Below are positions 6,791 through 16,546 of a stretch of DNA of 64,000 bases, in pieces. The stretch covers positions 124,001-188,000 of the forward strand of contig NZ_JAAQPI010000007.1 of the NCBI RefSeq assembly GCF_011683955.1, read 5' to 3'. Both the position numbers and the translations under genes were made by a program. The DNA comes from Pseudomaricurvus alkylphenolicus (GTDB lineage: Bacteria > Pseudomonadota > Gammaproteobacteria > Pseudomonadales > Cellvibrionaceae). The notes beneath the pieces were generated by a model, which ran no database searches, was not told where the DNA came from, and saw only the letters and a list, made by a program, of their open reading frames with translations. Position 1 is the stretch's first letter; the number at the start of each line of letters is the position of its first letter.

Positions 6791-9190
6791 ATGATAAAAA
6801 CGTTATATAAAAAATCCTGCTTAGCGGCAGCTGTATCCAGTGCCGTTTTTACGGCATACAATCCTTCGGCGTTCGCCGAAACCACGGGATGGGAAATTGA
6901 AGAAGTTATCATTACTGCGCGCAAAAAGGAGGAAAGCCTTCAGGATATTCCAGTAACCGTTCAAGCTCTTGATGCTGACGCCCTGGAAGCTTACGCAACG
7001 CGAGAGTTTCACGACCTCAATGAGATGGTTTCCGGTCTGAGTTTATACAATACAGGATCAATATTTCCTAACGTCACCCTCCGAGGTATTCAAGGAGGCG
7101 CAACCAACCCGGCCGCTGACACCTCTACTTCGCTCGATATGGACGGTGTCCCGCACAGTACACCGCAATTACTCAGATTCAGCCTCTTCGACATTCAAAC
7201 CGTGGAAGTTCTGAAAGGACCGCAAGCGCTGTATTTTGGAAAGAACTCTCCGGCAGGAGTTATCGCCGTCGGCACGAAAGACCCGACCGAAGAGTTCTTC
7301 AGTGAAATTCAAGTCGGCTACGAGGACACCGCTGAGAACGTGTTTGGTCATGTTATTCTATCCGGGCCTCTGAGCGAAAACTGGGGAGCCCGAATTGGCG
7401 TTCGTCATATGGACACCCAGGGAGACTTCAACAATATTTGGGGGAAGGGTGATCCAAGCGCGAATCAACCGCCACAAGACACCGGTACGCAGTTCGACGA
7501 AACGGTTATAGTCGGCACTCTGCAGGGTACATTCGAAGACAGCTCAGTCACTTTGAAAGCCTATAATGCTAAGCGCGAGGGCGGATACCATACTGTCAAC
7601 CAATTAATCCATTGTGCTGAAGTGACACTCCGAGTTAACCCCTGGGACGATTGTAAACTCAGCGACAATTTCACTGTGGAAGGCTTTGTAAATAATAAGG
7701 TACTTGCCCCATCCCGATACGATGACGATGAACCCAGCCATTCCTATGAACTCAGCCAGTACACGCTGAAGATCGACCACGATCTCAACGACACTTGGTC
7801 CATTCGCAGTGTTACCGGCTACGTTGACATGGACAACCAATTTTTCGGCGGTACCTCTTCGACGCCGGCGGCTGACTTCTCCGCCACTTTTGGATTCGCA
7901 AGCGCGTTAACAACGGAGCAGCTTTCCCAGGAGTTCAGACTGTCCGGTGAGATCGGGGACGTCGATGTGATGGTCGGAGCCTACGCAGACGATCGAGAGG
8001 TTTCTAGCGCAGGTTCTGTCTGGATTCACCCGACCTTTAAAATCATTCCCGATTCCATAGCAACCGTTTACGGGGAATCCTGGTCGGTATTCTCACAGTT
8101 GAGTTACGGATTGACGGAAGACATCGAGCTTTCTATCGGCGCCCGTTATACCGAAGAAGAGCGTTCCATGGAAGGGGAAACCCAAGAGTCCTGTTGCTTC
8201 GTATCCCAGGGGGATTACCAGATTACCAACCCGGATCTGGAATACAGTAACTTATCACCTGAACTCTCACTGACATGGAATATGAGCGATGCGCTGACCC
8301 TCTATGGCAGCTACCGAGAGGGGTTTAAGTCTGGGGGATACGACGCCAGCTTACTGGATCTGGCACCCAGTGTGGACGGAGAGCCCGCTGCAATGGATTA
8401 CGAAGAAGAGACCGTACGAGGTCTGGAATTTGGCGCAAAGATGATGCTGTTTGATAATAGCCTCAGATTAAACGCTGCTGCCTTTTTCTATGAGTATGAA
8501 GACTTGCAGCAGCCCACGGTATTCACCTTGGAAGACGGCACCGTCACCACCAGAACGATCAATGCGGCCGAAGCCGTGATTCGTGGTATTGAATTCGACG
8601 CACTGTGGCTCACTCCAATGGAAGGTTTAAGTGTGACCGGCAACGTCACGCTGTTGGACAATGAGTACAAGTCCTACATTTCCCAGTGTAATGAATATCA
8701 GAGGTTCATCGAGCCCGGCGATTGCAATGTGGATGTCGACAATGACCTGGCCACCGACGCCGGCGGATTGCTCACCGGCACAGGGATCGATGCACAAAAC
8801 AGAGACGGACATCGACTTCGTAATGCTCCGGACTACTCTGGCAGCTTGGGCTTCAACTACGATAGATCGCTAACCGATGGGATTCGAATGAAGCTGAATA
8901 TGATGGCCAGCTTTAGTGACGGTTACATGGCGGATCGACGGGATACTCCCTGGGGAGAGGCCGACGCGTACTGGACCCTGAATGCCGGGCTCGGTTTCTA
9001 CAGCGAAGATAACGCCTGGTCCGTCGACATTATCACCAAGAATCTCACCGATGAGATTGTTTTGGTGAATTCCGGTGGAATTCCCCGCTCAGGCACTGAA
9101 GAAACGCCGGAATCGCAAGGGGGTGTCAGAAATTCACCTCGTCAAGTGATGATTCAATTTACCATGAGACCGGAGCTTCTGTTCAGATAA
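6791..9190 (+). CDS. TonB-dependent receptor
   Basis: A 799-residue outer-membrane active transporter. A signal peptide (KSCLAAAVSSAVFTAYNPSAFA) precedes a TonB-box-like stretch, EEVIITARKKEESLQDIPV, and a plug domain (VTLRGIQGG; FDIQTVEVLKGPQALYFGKN). The remaining ~600 residues are beta-barrel-like with many aromatic strands and the C-terminal TonB_dep_Rec signature (DIITKNLTDEIVLVN). ATG 6791 follows GGAAGAG; the frame opens 26 codons earlier without a signal peptide. The protein ends in MRPELLFR rather than the usual terminal aromatic residue. The substrate is unknown; the neighbouring molybdenum enzyme and MFS genes suggest a small catabolic substrate. Confidence 0.9.
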   Translation: MIKTLYKKSCLAAAVSSAVFTAYNPSAFAETTGWEIEEVIITARKKEESLQDIPVTVQALDADALEAYATREFHDLNEMVSGLSLYNTGSIFPNVTLRGIQGGATNPAADTSTSLDMDGVPHSTPQLLRFSLFDIQTVEVLKGPQALYFGKNSPAGVIAVGTKDPTEEFFSEIQVGYEDTAENVFGHVILSGPLSENWGARIGVRHMDTQGDFNNIWGKGDPSANQPPQDTGTQFDETVIVGTLQGTFEDSSVTLKAYNAKREGGYHTVNQLIHCAEVTLRVNPWDDCKLSDNFTVEGFVNNKVLAPSRYDDDEPSHSYELSQYTLKIDHDLNDTWSIRSVTGYVDMDNQFFGGTSSTPAADFSATFGFASALTTEQLSQEFRLSGEIGDVDVMVGAYADDREVSSAGSVWIHPTFKIIPDSIATVYGESWSVFSQLSYGLTEDIELSIGARYTEEERSMEGETQESCCFVSQGDYQITNPDLEYSNLSPELSLTWNMSDALTLYGSYREGFKSGGYDASLLDLAPSVDGEPAAMDYEEETVRGLEFGAKMMLFDNSLRLNAAAFFYEYEDLQQPTVFTLEDGTVTTRTINAAEAVIRGIEFDALWLTPMEGLSVTGNVTLLDNEYKSYISQCNEYQRFIEPGDCNVDVDNDLATDAGGLLTGTGIDAQNRDGHRLRNAPDYSGSLGFNYDRSLTDGIRMKLNMMASFSDGYMADRRDTPWGEADAYWTLNAGLGFYSEDNAWSVDIITKNLTDEIVLVNSGGIPRSGTEETPESQGGVRNSPRQVMIQFTMRPELLFR

Positions 9191-9198
9191 TCCGGCAG

Positions 9199-9258
9199 CA
9201 GCATGGGAAAATCCTCCCATGCTGTGAGAGGTATTCACCTGACAACGGGTGAATACCT
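9199..9258 (+). terminator. Two consecutive perfect hairpins after the TonB receptor
   Basis: Hairpin 1 pairs CAGCATGGGA (9199-9208) with TCCCATGCTG (9215-9224) around a 6-base loop. Hairpin 2 pairs AGGTATTCACC (9229-9239) with GGTGAATACCT (9248-9258) around 8 bases. They start 8 bases after the receptor stop. No clear T-run follows, so they may terminate partially or protect the receptor mRNA, giving lower expression of the downstream oxidoreductase pair. Confidence 0.55.
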
Positions 9259-9419
9259 GTTCTACTGACTGATGGGGATTTTCAGATAATTTCCTGTCGT
9301 ATCTCCGAAGCGAATCTTCCCTCATTTTCATGTCTATCCCCTGAGATACCGGGTAATCCTTGTCACTCTCTCAGCTCTGTAAACCCAGCGAACACAGTTA
9401 AATATTCTTGGAGTCGTAA

Positions 9420-11513
9420 ATGAAAGAGGTTAAGACATTCTGCCGCATATGTGAGCCATCCTGCGCATTGGTTGCAGAAGTGGAAAATAGCGAAATTGTT
9501 TCAGTAAAGCCTGATCGGAACCACCCAATATCGAAGGGATTCGCCTGTCATAAAGGGCTGGCAACCCTGGACATTCACAGGGATACCGACAGACTATCTC
9601 ATCCGTTATCAAAATCGTCTCAAGGCTTCGAGCGAGTCACATGGGACGAAGCCTCTGATGTGGCGCAGCGTCGACTGTCCGAAATAAGAAAAAAATACGG
9701 CAACGACGCCATCGCCAGTTTTGCAGGAAACCCTCTGGCGTTCAATACACTGGGGCAACCGGCGCTTATCGAGTTTCTGAAAAAAACTGGAATCACCAGA
9801 AACTTCAGCTCCGCCACGCAAGACTGCGCCAACAAATTCGCCTGTAGCGAAGCTATCTTTGGCTCAAACACAATCCACCCCATCCCCGATATTGAGCGAA
9901 CCCATTTTTTGCTCGCTTTCGGCTGCAATCCAAGGGTATCGCACATGAGCTTTATGTCGATAGCCGACCCCTTAAAGAGCTTCAGAAACGCGAAGAAGCG
10001 CGGCGCCAAAATCCGTTTTGTTGATCCCAGAATCAATGAATCTTCTGCTGGAATAGGCGAAACCGTACTAGTAAACCCCGACACAGATGTTTACCTGATG
10101 GCCGCCATGCTGAATCACTTAGACGCCAAAAATAAATTTGATGAAGAATTTCTTAGCACCCATGGTAACAACGTTGAAGGGCTAAGACGATTTATTGCCA
10201 ACTATCCTCCAGAACGGGTTGCCGCCGTCGTAGGTATAAGTAGGGAACAAATCATTGATCTTGCCGACGAATTCGCCGACGCCGAATCCGCAGCAGTCTA
10301 TATGTCCACCGGTGTCAATATGGGTCGGCAGGGTACGTTGGCCTATTGGCTATTGTTTATGCTGAGTGCGGTTACAGGAAATTTCGATCAACCGGGAGGT
10401 AACTACTATTCCCGCGGGTTCTATCCCGCGGCCGGTGCCGGCAAGGCACGACAAGGGTTACCCTACTTCGACACTCCCTTCGGGGAAGTGCGGGATATTA
10501 TGGGATTCCTACCCGGAAACTTAATGGCCGATATGATACTGGCCAAAGAGTCTCCGATAAAAGCCCTGGTGGTAACCGCCGGCAATCCATTGATTTCTGT
10601 GGGTGACAGTTCTCGGCTGCGAGAGGCATTCCAAAGCCTTGAGTTGTTGATCGTTATTGACCTTTATTCGTCGGAGACGGCAGAGCTGGCTGATCTGGTA
10701 TTACCCGCAACGGACATGTACGAACGGCAAGACATCAATATTTGCGGACTGGGTATGCAAAACCGGCCCTACGTGCAATATACCGACATGGTGGTACCGC
10801 CGAAGTATGAAAGAAAACCTGAGTGGTGGATTTTCGCGAAACTTGCGCAGGCAATGGGGCTTGAATCAGTTCTCGATCACGATCTGTCTAGAATCTATCA
10901 AAGACCCAATTACATGCTGAGTAAATCAGGGTTATCGATTGAAAGTCTCGCTCAACGGCCAGACAAGACTGAGCTTCTGCCAAACCCCGGGCCTGGCATG
11001 TTTTTCGATGAATGGATTCAAACGGAATCCGGAAAAATCGACTGCTGCCCCGAGCTATTTCAGGAACCCATCGAAGCCTGTGAAGACTTGTTTCTATCAA
11101 TGTCCCATGAGGTTGAAGATCAGTTGAAGCTGATTACACGTCGAACCAACTACATGATTAATAGTTGGTTTCACAATATACCTTCCTTAAAAAGGAAGAA
11201 ACATTTGGATAATCCGTTATATATGAATCCGGATGATGCCGAGGCCAGACAGGTGCTGGAAGACAGTCTGGTTCGCATTTCGAGCCGACATGGCGAAATC
11301 GTCGCCAGAGTGTCGATCGATAGCGGCCTGAAACGTGGCACTGTCGCCATGACCCATGGATGGGGGCATACGTGCGCTAAAATGCAAGTTGCAAATAAAT
11401 ACCCTGGGGTGAATGTTAATGAGCTGCTGCCCTCGGGGCCCGGCAGCTACGAAAAAATAAGTAACCAATCATTTATGACCGGCATTCCCGTGAAAATCGA
11501 AGCCTGTGATTAA
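9420..11513 (+). CDS. Molybdopterin-dependent oxidoreductase with one [4Fe-4S] cluster
   Basis: A 697-residue member of the DMSO-reductase (bis-MGD) superfamily. The N-terminal cluster cysteines are C8-x2-C11-x3-C15-x27-C43. The core has FLLAFGCNPRVSHM and GAKIRFVDPRINESS, and a C-terminal molydopterin-dinucleotide-binding domain has RISSRHGEIVARV and MTHGWGHT. C136 in SATQDCANKF falls roughly where FdhF has its Mo-ligating Sec and is the candidate metal ligand. There is no Tat signal, so the enzyme is probably cytoplasmic. GGAG precedes the ATG. The next gene, 13 bp downstream, encodes a flavin disulfide reductase. The reaction is unidentified; formate dehydrogenase-, acetylene hydratase- or hydroxylase-type chemistry is possible. 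Confidence 0.88.
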   Translation: MKEVKTFCRICEPSCALVAEVENSEIVSVKPDRNHPISKGFACHKGLATLDIHRDTDRLSHPLSKSSQGFERVTWDEASDVAQRRLSEIRKKYGNDAIASFAGNPLAFNTLGQPALIEFLKKTGITRNFSSATQDCANKFACSEAIFGSNTIHPIPDIERTHFLLAFGCNPRVSHMSFMSIADPLKSFRNAKKRGAKIRFVDPRINESSAGIGETVLVNPDTDVYLMAAMLNHLDAKNKFDEEFLSTHGNNVEGLRRFIANYPPERVAAVVGISREQIIDLADEFADAESAAVYMSTGVNMGRQGTLAYWLLFMLSAVTGNFDQPGGNYYSRGFYPAAGAGKARQGLPYFDTPFGEVRDIMGFLPGNLMADMILAKESPIKALVVTAGNPLISVGDSSRLREAFQSLELLIVIDLYSSETAELADLVLPATDMYERQDINICGLGMQNRPYVQYTDMVVPPKYERKPEWWIFAKLAQAMGLESVLDHDLSRIYQRPNYMLSKSGLSIESLAQRPDKTELLPNPGPGMFFDEWIQTESGKIDCCPELFQEPIEACEDLFLSMSHEVEDQLKLITRRTNYMINSWFHNIPSLKRKKHLDNPLYMNPDDAEARQVLEDSLVRISSRHGEIVARVSIDSGLKRGTVAMTHGWGHTCAKMQVANKYPGVNVNELLPSGPGSYEKISNQSFMTGIPVKIEACD

Positions 11514-11526
11514 GGAATACGACAAG

Positions 11527-13662
11527 ATGAGCATTAAACGATCGGCCATAGTGCTGACCATCGGAATACTAGTAATTTTGTTTTTCTCACTCGACATTAA
11601 TCACTATCTCCACTTTGAAACTCTAAAAGCCAACCAAGTCAAACTGAACGATATCTTTACCCAAAACCCAGTAATAACGGGTGTCATCTTTTTTGTAGTC
11701 TATGTTGTCATCACCGGTCTCTCTCTGCCCGGTGCGGCCGTTATGACGATCGCTGCCGGAGCCATCTTTGGACTGACAACAGGTTTGGTTCTGGTTTCCT
11801 TTGCCAGCAGCATTGGGGCCACTCTTGCCTTTTTGGTCTCTCGATACCTTCTGCACGACGCAATCAATAGTCGATTTTCCAAACAGCTGGAGTCTGTCAA
11901 CGAAGGAGTGCGGAAAGTCGGTGCATTTTATCTGTTTACACTGCGACTGGTCCCGCTATTCCCTTTCTTTGTCATCAACCTCGTTATGGCGTTGACGCCC
12001 ATCCGTACCTTCACCTTTTACTGGGTAAGTCAGATCGGTATGCTGGCTGGTACAGCGGTATTTGTAAACGCAGGAACACAGCTCGCCAAGCTGGAATCCG
12101 CTGGAGGCATCCTGTCACCCACCATGATTCTGTCTTTGTCATTGTTAGGAATATTCCCGTTGTTGGCAAAATCGATTATCAACAAAATAAACCAATTTCG
12201 AATCTACAAAAGCCATCCCCGCCCTGACAATTTCTCAACCAATGTTGTTGTGATCGGAGCCGGAGCCGGAGGCTTGGTCAGTGCCTATATTGCCGCTGCG
12301 GTCAATGCCAAAGTAACACTGATCGAAAAGGAGAAAATGGGGGGTGATTGCCTCAACACCGGATGTGTGCCCTCCAAGGCGCTAGTACGGTCGGCCAAGT
12401 TTAAGGCCGGCATTGATGAATGCGAGAAATATGGCATTGCAAATGCTAGTGCGACGATTGACTTCAAGCAGGTCATGAGCAGAGTACGAAATGTCATTAC
12501 CAACATTGAACCCCATGACTCCATCGAACGCTATACAGAATTGGGCGTGGACGTTATCCAGGGCGAAGCCAAAATTACGTCCCCTTATTGTGTTGACGTC
12601 AACGGAATTACATTAACCACCCGAAATATTATTGTTGCTACCGGCGGACGTCCTTTTGTGCCCCCTATCGAGGGACTGGAGAACATCGATTACCTGACAT
12701 CAGACTCTATATGGGACCTGGAGGAACTGCCGCAACGCCTGGTCGTACTCGGGGGCGGACCAATTGGTTGCGAACTGGCACAGAGCTTCGCCCGGCTCGG
12801 AAGTCAGGTTTCACTGATCGAGATGCAGTCTGACGTCATGTTCAGGGAAGACAAAGAAGTCTCGGCATTGGTCAGGACCAGTCTGTTAAAGGACAATATT
12901 GCCATTCTTACTGGCACTGAAGTTATAAGAGTCGGTCACAACAGTGGTGCAAATTACGCGATCTGCCGCACATCGCAGGGACTTGAAGAAATCGGGTTCG
13001 ACAAAATGTTGGTCGCAGTTGGCAGAGTGGCGAATACAAAGGGATTCGGGTTGGAAGAGCTCGGAATCCCCCTGAACCCGAATGGCACCATCGAAGTCAA
13101 CGACTACCTGCAGACAAAATACCCCAATATCTATGCGGTCGGCGACGTTGCAGGCCCCTATCAGTTCACACACGCAGCGGCGCACCAGGCATGGTACGCT
13201 ACCGTCAATTCGCTGTTCGGGTCACTATGGCGTTTTGGCGTGGACTATTCAGTGATACCGAGAGCCACCTTTGTCGACCCGGAAGTGGCTCGTGTCGGTT
13301 TAAATGAGAAAGAAGCCTCGGATGCTGGTGTCGAGTATGAACTCACTCGTTATGATATCTCCGACCTGGATCGAGCCATTGCGGACAGCGAGGCCGAAGG
13401 ATTCGTGAAAGTGTTAACGGTTCCAGGAAAAGACAAAATTCTCGGGGTTAGCATCGTCGGTGCAAATGCGGCAGACATGATATCAGAATTCGTGCTGGCC
13501 ATGCGGTACGGTATTGGGTTAAACAAGATTCTTGGAACCGTTCATATTTACCCGACGATGGCGGAAGCCAACAAGTACGCAGCAGGAGAGTGGAAAAAAG
13601 CCAACAAACCCACGCGAATACTGGCGTTGGCAGAGAGGTTTCATCGTTGGCGGCGGGGCTAA
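11527..13662 (+). CDS. TVP38/TMEM64 membrane domain fused to FAD-dependent disulfide oxidoreductase
   Basis: A 711-residue fusion. Residues 1-~215 are a VTT/TVP38/TMEM64-type membrane domain (LSLPGAAVMTIAAGAIFG, FYLFTLRLVPLFPFFVINLV). From ~235 a class I pyridine nucleotide-disulfide reductase follows: FAD motif VIGAGAGGLVSAYIAA, redox pair CLNTGC with VPSKAL, NAD motif VVLGGGPIGCELAQSFARLG, FAD motif YAVGDVAG and a dimerisation domain with HIYPTMAEANKYA. It resembles mercuric reductase but has no HMA domain or C-terminal Cys pair, so mercury is not indicated. ATG 11527 has AAGGAA upstream; a start at 11506 would overlap the previous gene. Such fusions are known, but a function for this one is not. 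It probably transfers reducing equivalents at the membrane. Confidence 0.9.
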   Translation: MSIKRSAIVLTIGILVILFFSLDINHYLHFETLKANQVKLNDIFTQNPVITGVIFFVVYVVITGLSLPGAAVMTIAAGAIFGLTTGLVLVSFASSIGATLAFLVSRYLLHDAINSRFSKQLESVNEGVRKVGAFYLFTLRLVPLFPFFVINLVMALTPIRTFTFYWVSQIGMLAGTAVFVNAGTQLAKLESAGGILSPTMILSLSLLGIFPLLAKSIINKINQFRIYKSHPRPDNFSTNVVVIGAGAGGLVSAYIAAAVNAKVTLIEKEKMGGDCLNTGCVPSKALVRSAKFKAGIDECEKYGIANASATIDFKQVMSRVRNVITNIEPHDSIERYTELGVDVIQGEAKITSPYCVDVNGITLTTRNIIVATGGRPFVPPIEGLENIDYLTSDSIWDLEELPQRLVVLGGGPIGCELAQSFARLGSQVSLIEMQSDVMFREDKEVSALVRTSLLKDNIAILTGTEVIRVGHNSGANYAICRTSQGLEEIGFDKMLVAVGRVANTKGFGLEELGIPLNPNGTIEVNDYLQTKYPNIYAVGDVAGPYQFTHAAAHQAWYATVNSLFGSLWRFGVDYSVIPRATFVDPEVARVGLNEKEASDAGVEYELTRYDISDLDRAIADSEAEGFVKVLTVPGKDKILGVSIVGANAADMISEFVLAMRYGIGLNKILGTVHIYPTMAEANKYAAGEWKKANKPTRILALAERFHRWRRG

Positions 13663-14978
13663 TGACCCGCTGTATCGCCATAAATGTCTTCGCAACGTTT
13701 GCGATTCAGAGGAAACTGCCACATCGCCATGGTGACGATAAGTGCTAAAGCGGCCGGCAGAACCCCTACCATGGTTCGTATCACCCAGTGCGCAGAATCA
13801 TCCATGCGAGCTGTAATCGGATCAAACCCGGCCACGGCCGCAATCAGATAGGTCACACCAACCCCCAGCCCCATGCCGAGTTTGAATGTTGTTGATAGAA
13901 ATGCAAAATACAATCCGGTTTGGGCATCTCCAGAGCTCTGCCGGGTTTCATCCAGTACATCTGACATAATGGATCTGGGCAGCATTTGTGCGGCACCAAT
14001 GGGTAAGCCGTAGAGCATGTAACAAGCCATAGCAAAATACAGAGAGCCGGCTGGAGCCTGGCTGGCGATAACAGCAACAATGGCCGTGCAGCATACGGCG
14101 ATGGAGAGCAAGTCGTGCTTCTCCCATTTGCGGGCCAAGTGCAAAAACAGCGGTAAACCAATCACCGACATCACCAGTGTCAGCAGTTGCAAAATGGCCG
14201 CACGCCCCTGCAAGTTCAAGACGATTTCTACATAAAACACGATAATCGCGGTTTGTGTACCGAGTATCAAGCCTATGCACAGGTCCGCAAGAATCAGCCT
14301 GCGAAAGGATGGATTTGCGAACGCACCTTTTAGTGACGATAAAACTGACTCACCGGGCGCTTGCAGATGCCGATCCGGACGAGGTGCAAATAACCAGTTG
14401 ATGATCAGCGCGATGGGCAACAACAGGAGTATGGCGAAACCCATGGCCCGAATCCTTAATAGCTGGACATCATCAGTATTGACAAAAAACTCAATCACGG
14501 CGGGTATCACCAACACAAGTACAGTGCCGGAGAGGTTAGCGATCTGTATCGCCCCCATCACCACTGAGCGTTCATGGTAGTTCCGGGCCACCTCACTGCC
14601 CCAACTGAATAGCCCGACACTCATTAACGTCCAGGCTGCGTAGAGTACCAGAATCCATATCATCAGCGTCGTCGGATCGCCCGGTGGCTCCGCGAAAAAG
14701 ATGTTCCAGATGGCCAGACTGAGAGGAATAGCACCTAGCGTGATCCAGCCCTGTTTGGGAATAAATTTGCGGGTTTTGTCCATCAGCACGCCCGCAAAAG
14801 GATCAGTAACGACGTCGAACAAACGGCCCAAGGTGAATAGGGTACCGACCGTTGCCATGCCAAGCCCCATGTGCTCGGCATAATATGGCGGGATAAAAAT
14901 GACCAGCGGCATCATCAGGGCAAACATCGGAACCCCAGGAGCACTGAGTGCCGCTAATGATCGTTTGTTTAATCCCAT
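13659..14978 (-). CDS. MFS transporter, GPH (MelB-like) cation symporter family
   Basis: A 439-residue inner-membrane carrier with about 12 hydrophobic segments. The N-terminal signature TLGRLFDVVTDPFAGVLMDK matches the conserved D-x3-DP-x2-G loop of glycoside-pentoside-hexuronide:cation symporters, and WGSEVARNYHER the next cytoplasmic loop. GPH members carry sugars but the family also occurs in catabolic loci for other substrates. ATG 14978 follows CAGGAAAG; a longer frame to 15065 would overlap the preceding MFS gene. It lies downstream of the second MFS gene on the same strand with 43 bp between, so one transcript is likely. Its stop overlaps the convergent flavoprotein gene by 4 bp. Confidence 0.88.
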   Translation of the reverse strand: MGLNKRSLAALSAPGVPMFALMMPLVIFIPPYYAEHMGLGMATVGTLFTLGRLFDVVTDPFAGVLMDKTRKFIPKQGWITLGAIPLSLAIWNIFFAEPPGDPTTLMIWILVLYAAWTLMSVGLFSWGSEVARNYHERSVVMGAIQIANLSGTVLVLVIPAVIEFFVNTDDVQLLRIRAMGFAILLLLPIALIINWLFAPRPDRHLQAPGESVLSSLKGAFANPSFRRLILADLCIGLILGTQTAIIVFYVEIVLNLQGRAAILQLLTLVMSVIGLPLFLHLARKWEKHDLLSIAVCCTAIVAVIASQAPAGSLYFAMACYMLYGLPIGAAQMLPRSIMSDVLDETRQSSGDAQTGLYFAFLSTTFKLGMGLGVGVTYLIAAVAGFDPITARMDDSAHWVIRTMVGVLPAALALIVTMAMWQFPLNRKRCEDIYGDTAGH

Positions 14979-15021
14979 AGATCTTTCCTGTTGAAAAAGA
15001 AAGTATAGCTGGTCATACCGG

Positions 15022-16329
15022 TTAGAGCTCCCGAGCGCTTTCGCAGTCAGAGGTATAAGAACCACTGCTGAGGAAGAACGACAAACTCGCTACCGGTAAA
15101 CCAATGGACACCAACACCAGTGCGGTCTGCAATCCCTCAGCGGAGCCTTCTGCACCAAACAGATCGCTCAATATGCCGATCAATGCGCCACCGACACCCC
15201 AGCCTAACAGACCCAGGGCCAGGGTTTTAATCGCAGTCGCGGTACCACGCATCTGAACCGGAGCGGCATTCTGTATCATGGAGTTATTAATGCCCATCAT
15301 TGCCGCTCCCATCAGAGTCGCCAGCGCGTAGAAAACCAAAGATAGATAGTAACTATCAACAACGAGTGCGAAATAGATAAAAGGGAAGTTGAGCAACAAT
15401 GTGACACTGATGATCCACGGGTGCCAGCGAAGATCCCGTTCGCCGAGCCTGTCCGCAATGTACGAAGAGACCAGCATACTGATCAGCATAAAAACGCCGA
15501 TAATCGGTCCCAGCGTCGTGCCGACCTCACCCATGGACAGGTCAAACTTGCGCATATAGAACGCCGGTATCCATTGAATAATACCGTTAAAGGCAATGGC
15601 TTTTATCGCACCACCGGCCACCACAAAAACAAAGGACTTTGTCATCATCAATCGTTTCAGCGACGGCATAAACCCGATACCATTGCTCTGCTCGGTCAGG
15701 CCGTCCGCATGCCCGCGTTCAGGAGCACGAACGGTGTAGATCAACAAAGGCACCAGAATCAAACCGGGAATGCCGGCAATGATAAATGTCATTCTCCAGC
15801 CGACCGTATCCGCCAATACCCCGCCTGCGGCCAACGACAACGCCATACCGAGGGTAGTCCCGGACATACACAAGGCGATGGCAAACGAACGCCTTTTAAC
15901 AGGCACTTTGTCCGAAATCAGAGAAAAAGCGGTTGGTGCGAAACCCGCCGTTCCACCGCCGACGCCCAATCTTGCCAACATCAGCTGCGCAAAGTTCTGC
16001 GCAAAACCACACAGGGTTGTCGCCAGGCTCCATACACCCAAACAGGCTGACAATACGGCTTTTCGCGGATACTGAGTGTCTGCCATCCGACCGATGGGCA
16101 CCGCCATCAGCGCCTGAAAAATACCAAAGGTCAGGGCCAGCATACCGATCTGTGAATCCGTCAGGCTGAGATCAAGCTTGATCTCCTCCTGCAATATCGA
16201 CAGTATTTGCCGATCCAGAATGTTAAATACCGATACCAGAAACATCAAAACCAAGAGATAATTTGGTGACTCGCTCAGTCTCGCCATCAATCCTTGGTTG
16301 CCGGACTCGACTAGTGCAGGTTTAGACAT
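15022..16329 (-). CDS. MFS transporter (spinster/organic-acid type)
   Basis: A 435-residue major facilitator with 12 predicted membrane segments. The N-terminal ILDRQILSILQEEIKLDLSL motif, then LTDSQIGMLALTFGIFQALM and the loop GRMADTQYPRKAVLSA, is typical of spinster/hexuronate/aromatic-acid type MFS proteins in catabolic loci. GGAG lies upstream of the ATG. It is the first gene of a minus-strand pair with the GPH symporter and diverges from the FAD monooxygenase, so carriers and oxygenase probably act on the same or related compounds (inference from context). Direction and substrate are unknown. Confidence 0.88.
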   Translation of the reverse strand: MSKPALVESGNQGLMARLSESPNYLLVLMFLVSVFNILDRQILSILQEEIKLDLSLTDSQIGMLALTFGIFQALMAVPIGRMADTQYPRKAVLSACLGVWSLATTLCGFAQNFAQLMLARLGVGGGTAGFAPTAFSLISDKVPVKRRSFAIALCMSGTTLGMALSLAAGGVLADTVGWRMTFIIAGIPGLILVPLLIYTVRAPERGHADGLTEQSNGIGFMPSLKRLMMTKSFVFVVAGGAIKAIAFNGIIQWIPAFYMRKFDLSMGEVGTTLGPIIGVFMLISMLVSSYIADRLGERDLRWHPWIISVTLLLNFPFIYFALVVDSYYLSLVFYALATLMGAAMMGINNSMIQNAAPVQMRGTATAIKTLALGLLGWGVGGALIGILSDLFGAEGSAEGLQTALVLVSIGLPVASLSFFLSSGSYTSDCESAREL

Positions 16330-16546
16330 TGTGTTTTTACTCCAACAGAAATACCGCTGCTGCGGATATTTGTCCGATTAGTCAGTTGTTGGAAGTATGT
16401 CAATGAAAGAGATCCATGAATGTCATCTGCTTTGCATTGTTATCGGAAAAATCTTGGTAGATTGAGCTTATGGCCGAACTCCAAACTTTGACCATACAAA
16501 GCAATTTATCAATAGACTGAATTCTACAATCTGGGGATGACATAGA

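Noticed and set aside
9420-11513. Selenocysteine at the Mo site
   Set aside because: No in-frame TGA; a Cys (C136) is present in the likely ligand position.
11527-13662. Flavin reductase considered as mercuric reductase MerA
   Set aside because: No HMA domain, no C-terminal Cys pair and no mer genes nearby.
15421-16050. 209-residue plus-strand frame opposite the MFS gene
   Set aside because: Antisense to a clear 12-TM transporter; His/Gln/Arg-rich shadow composition.
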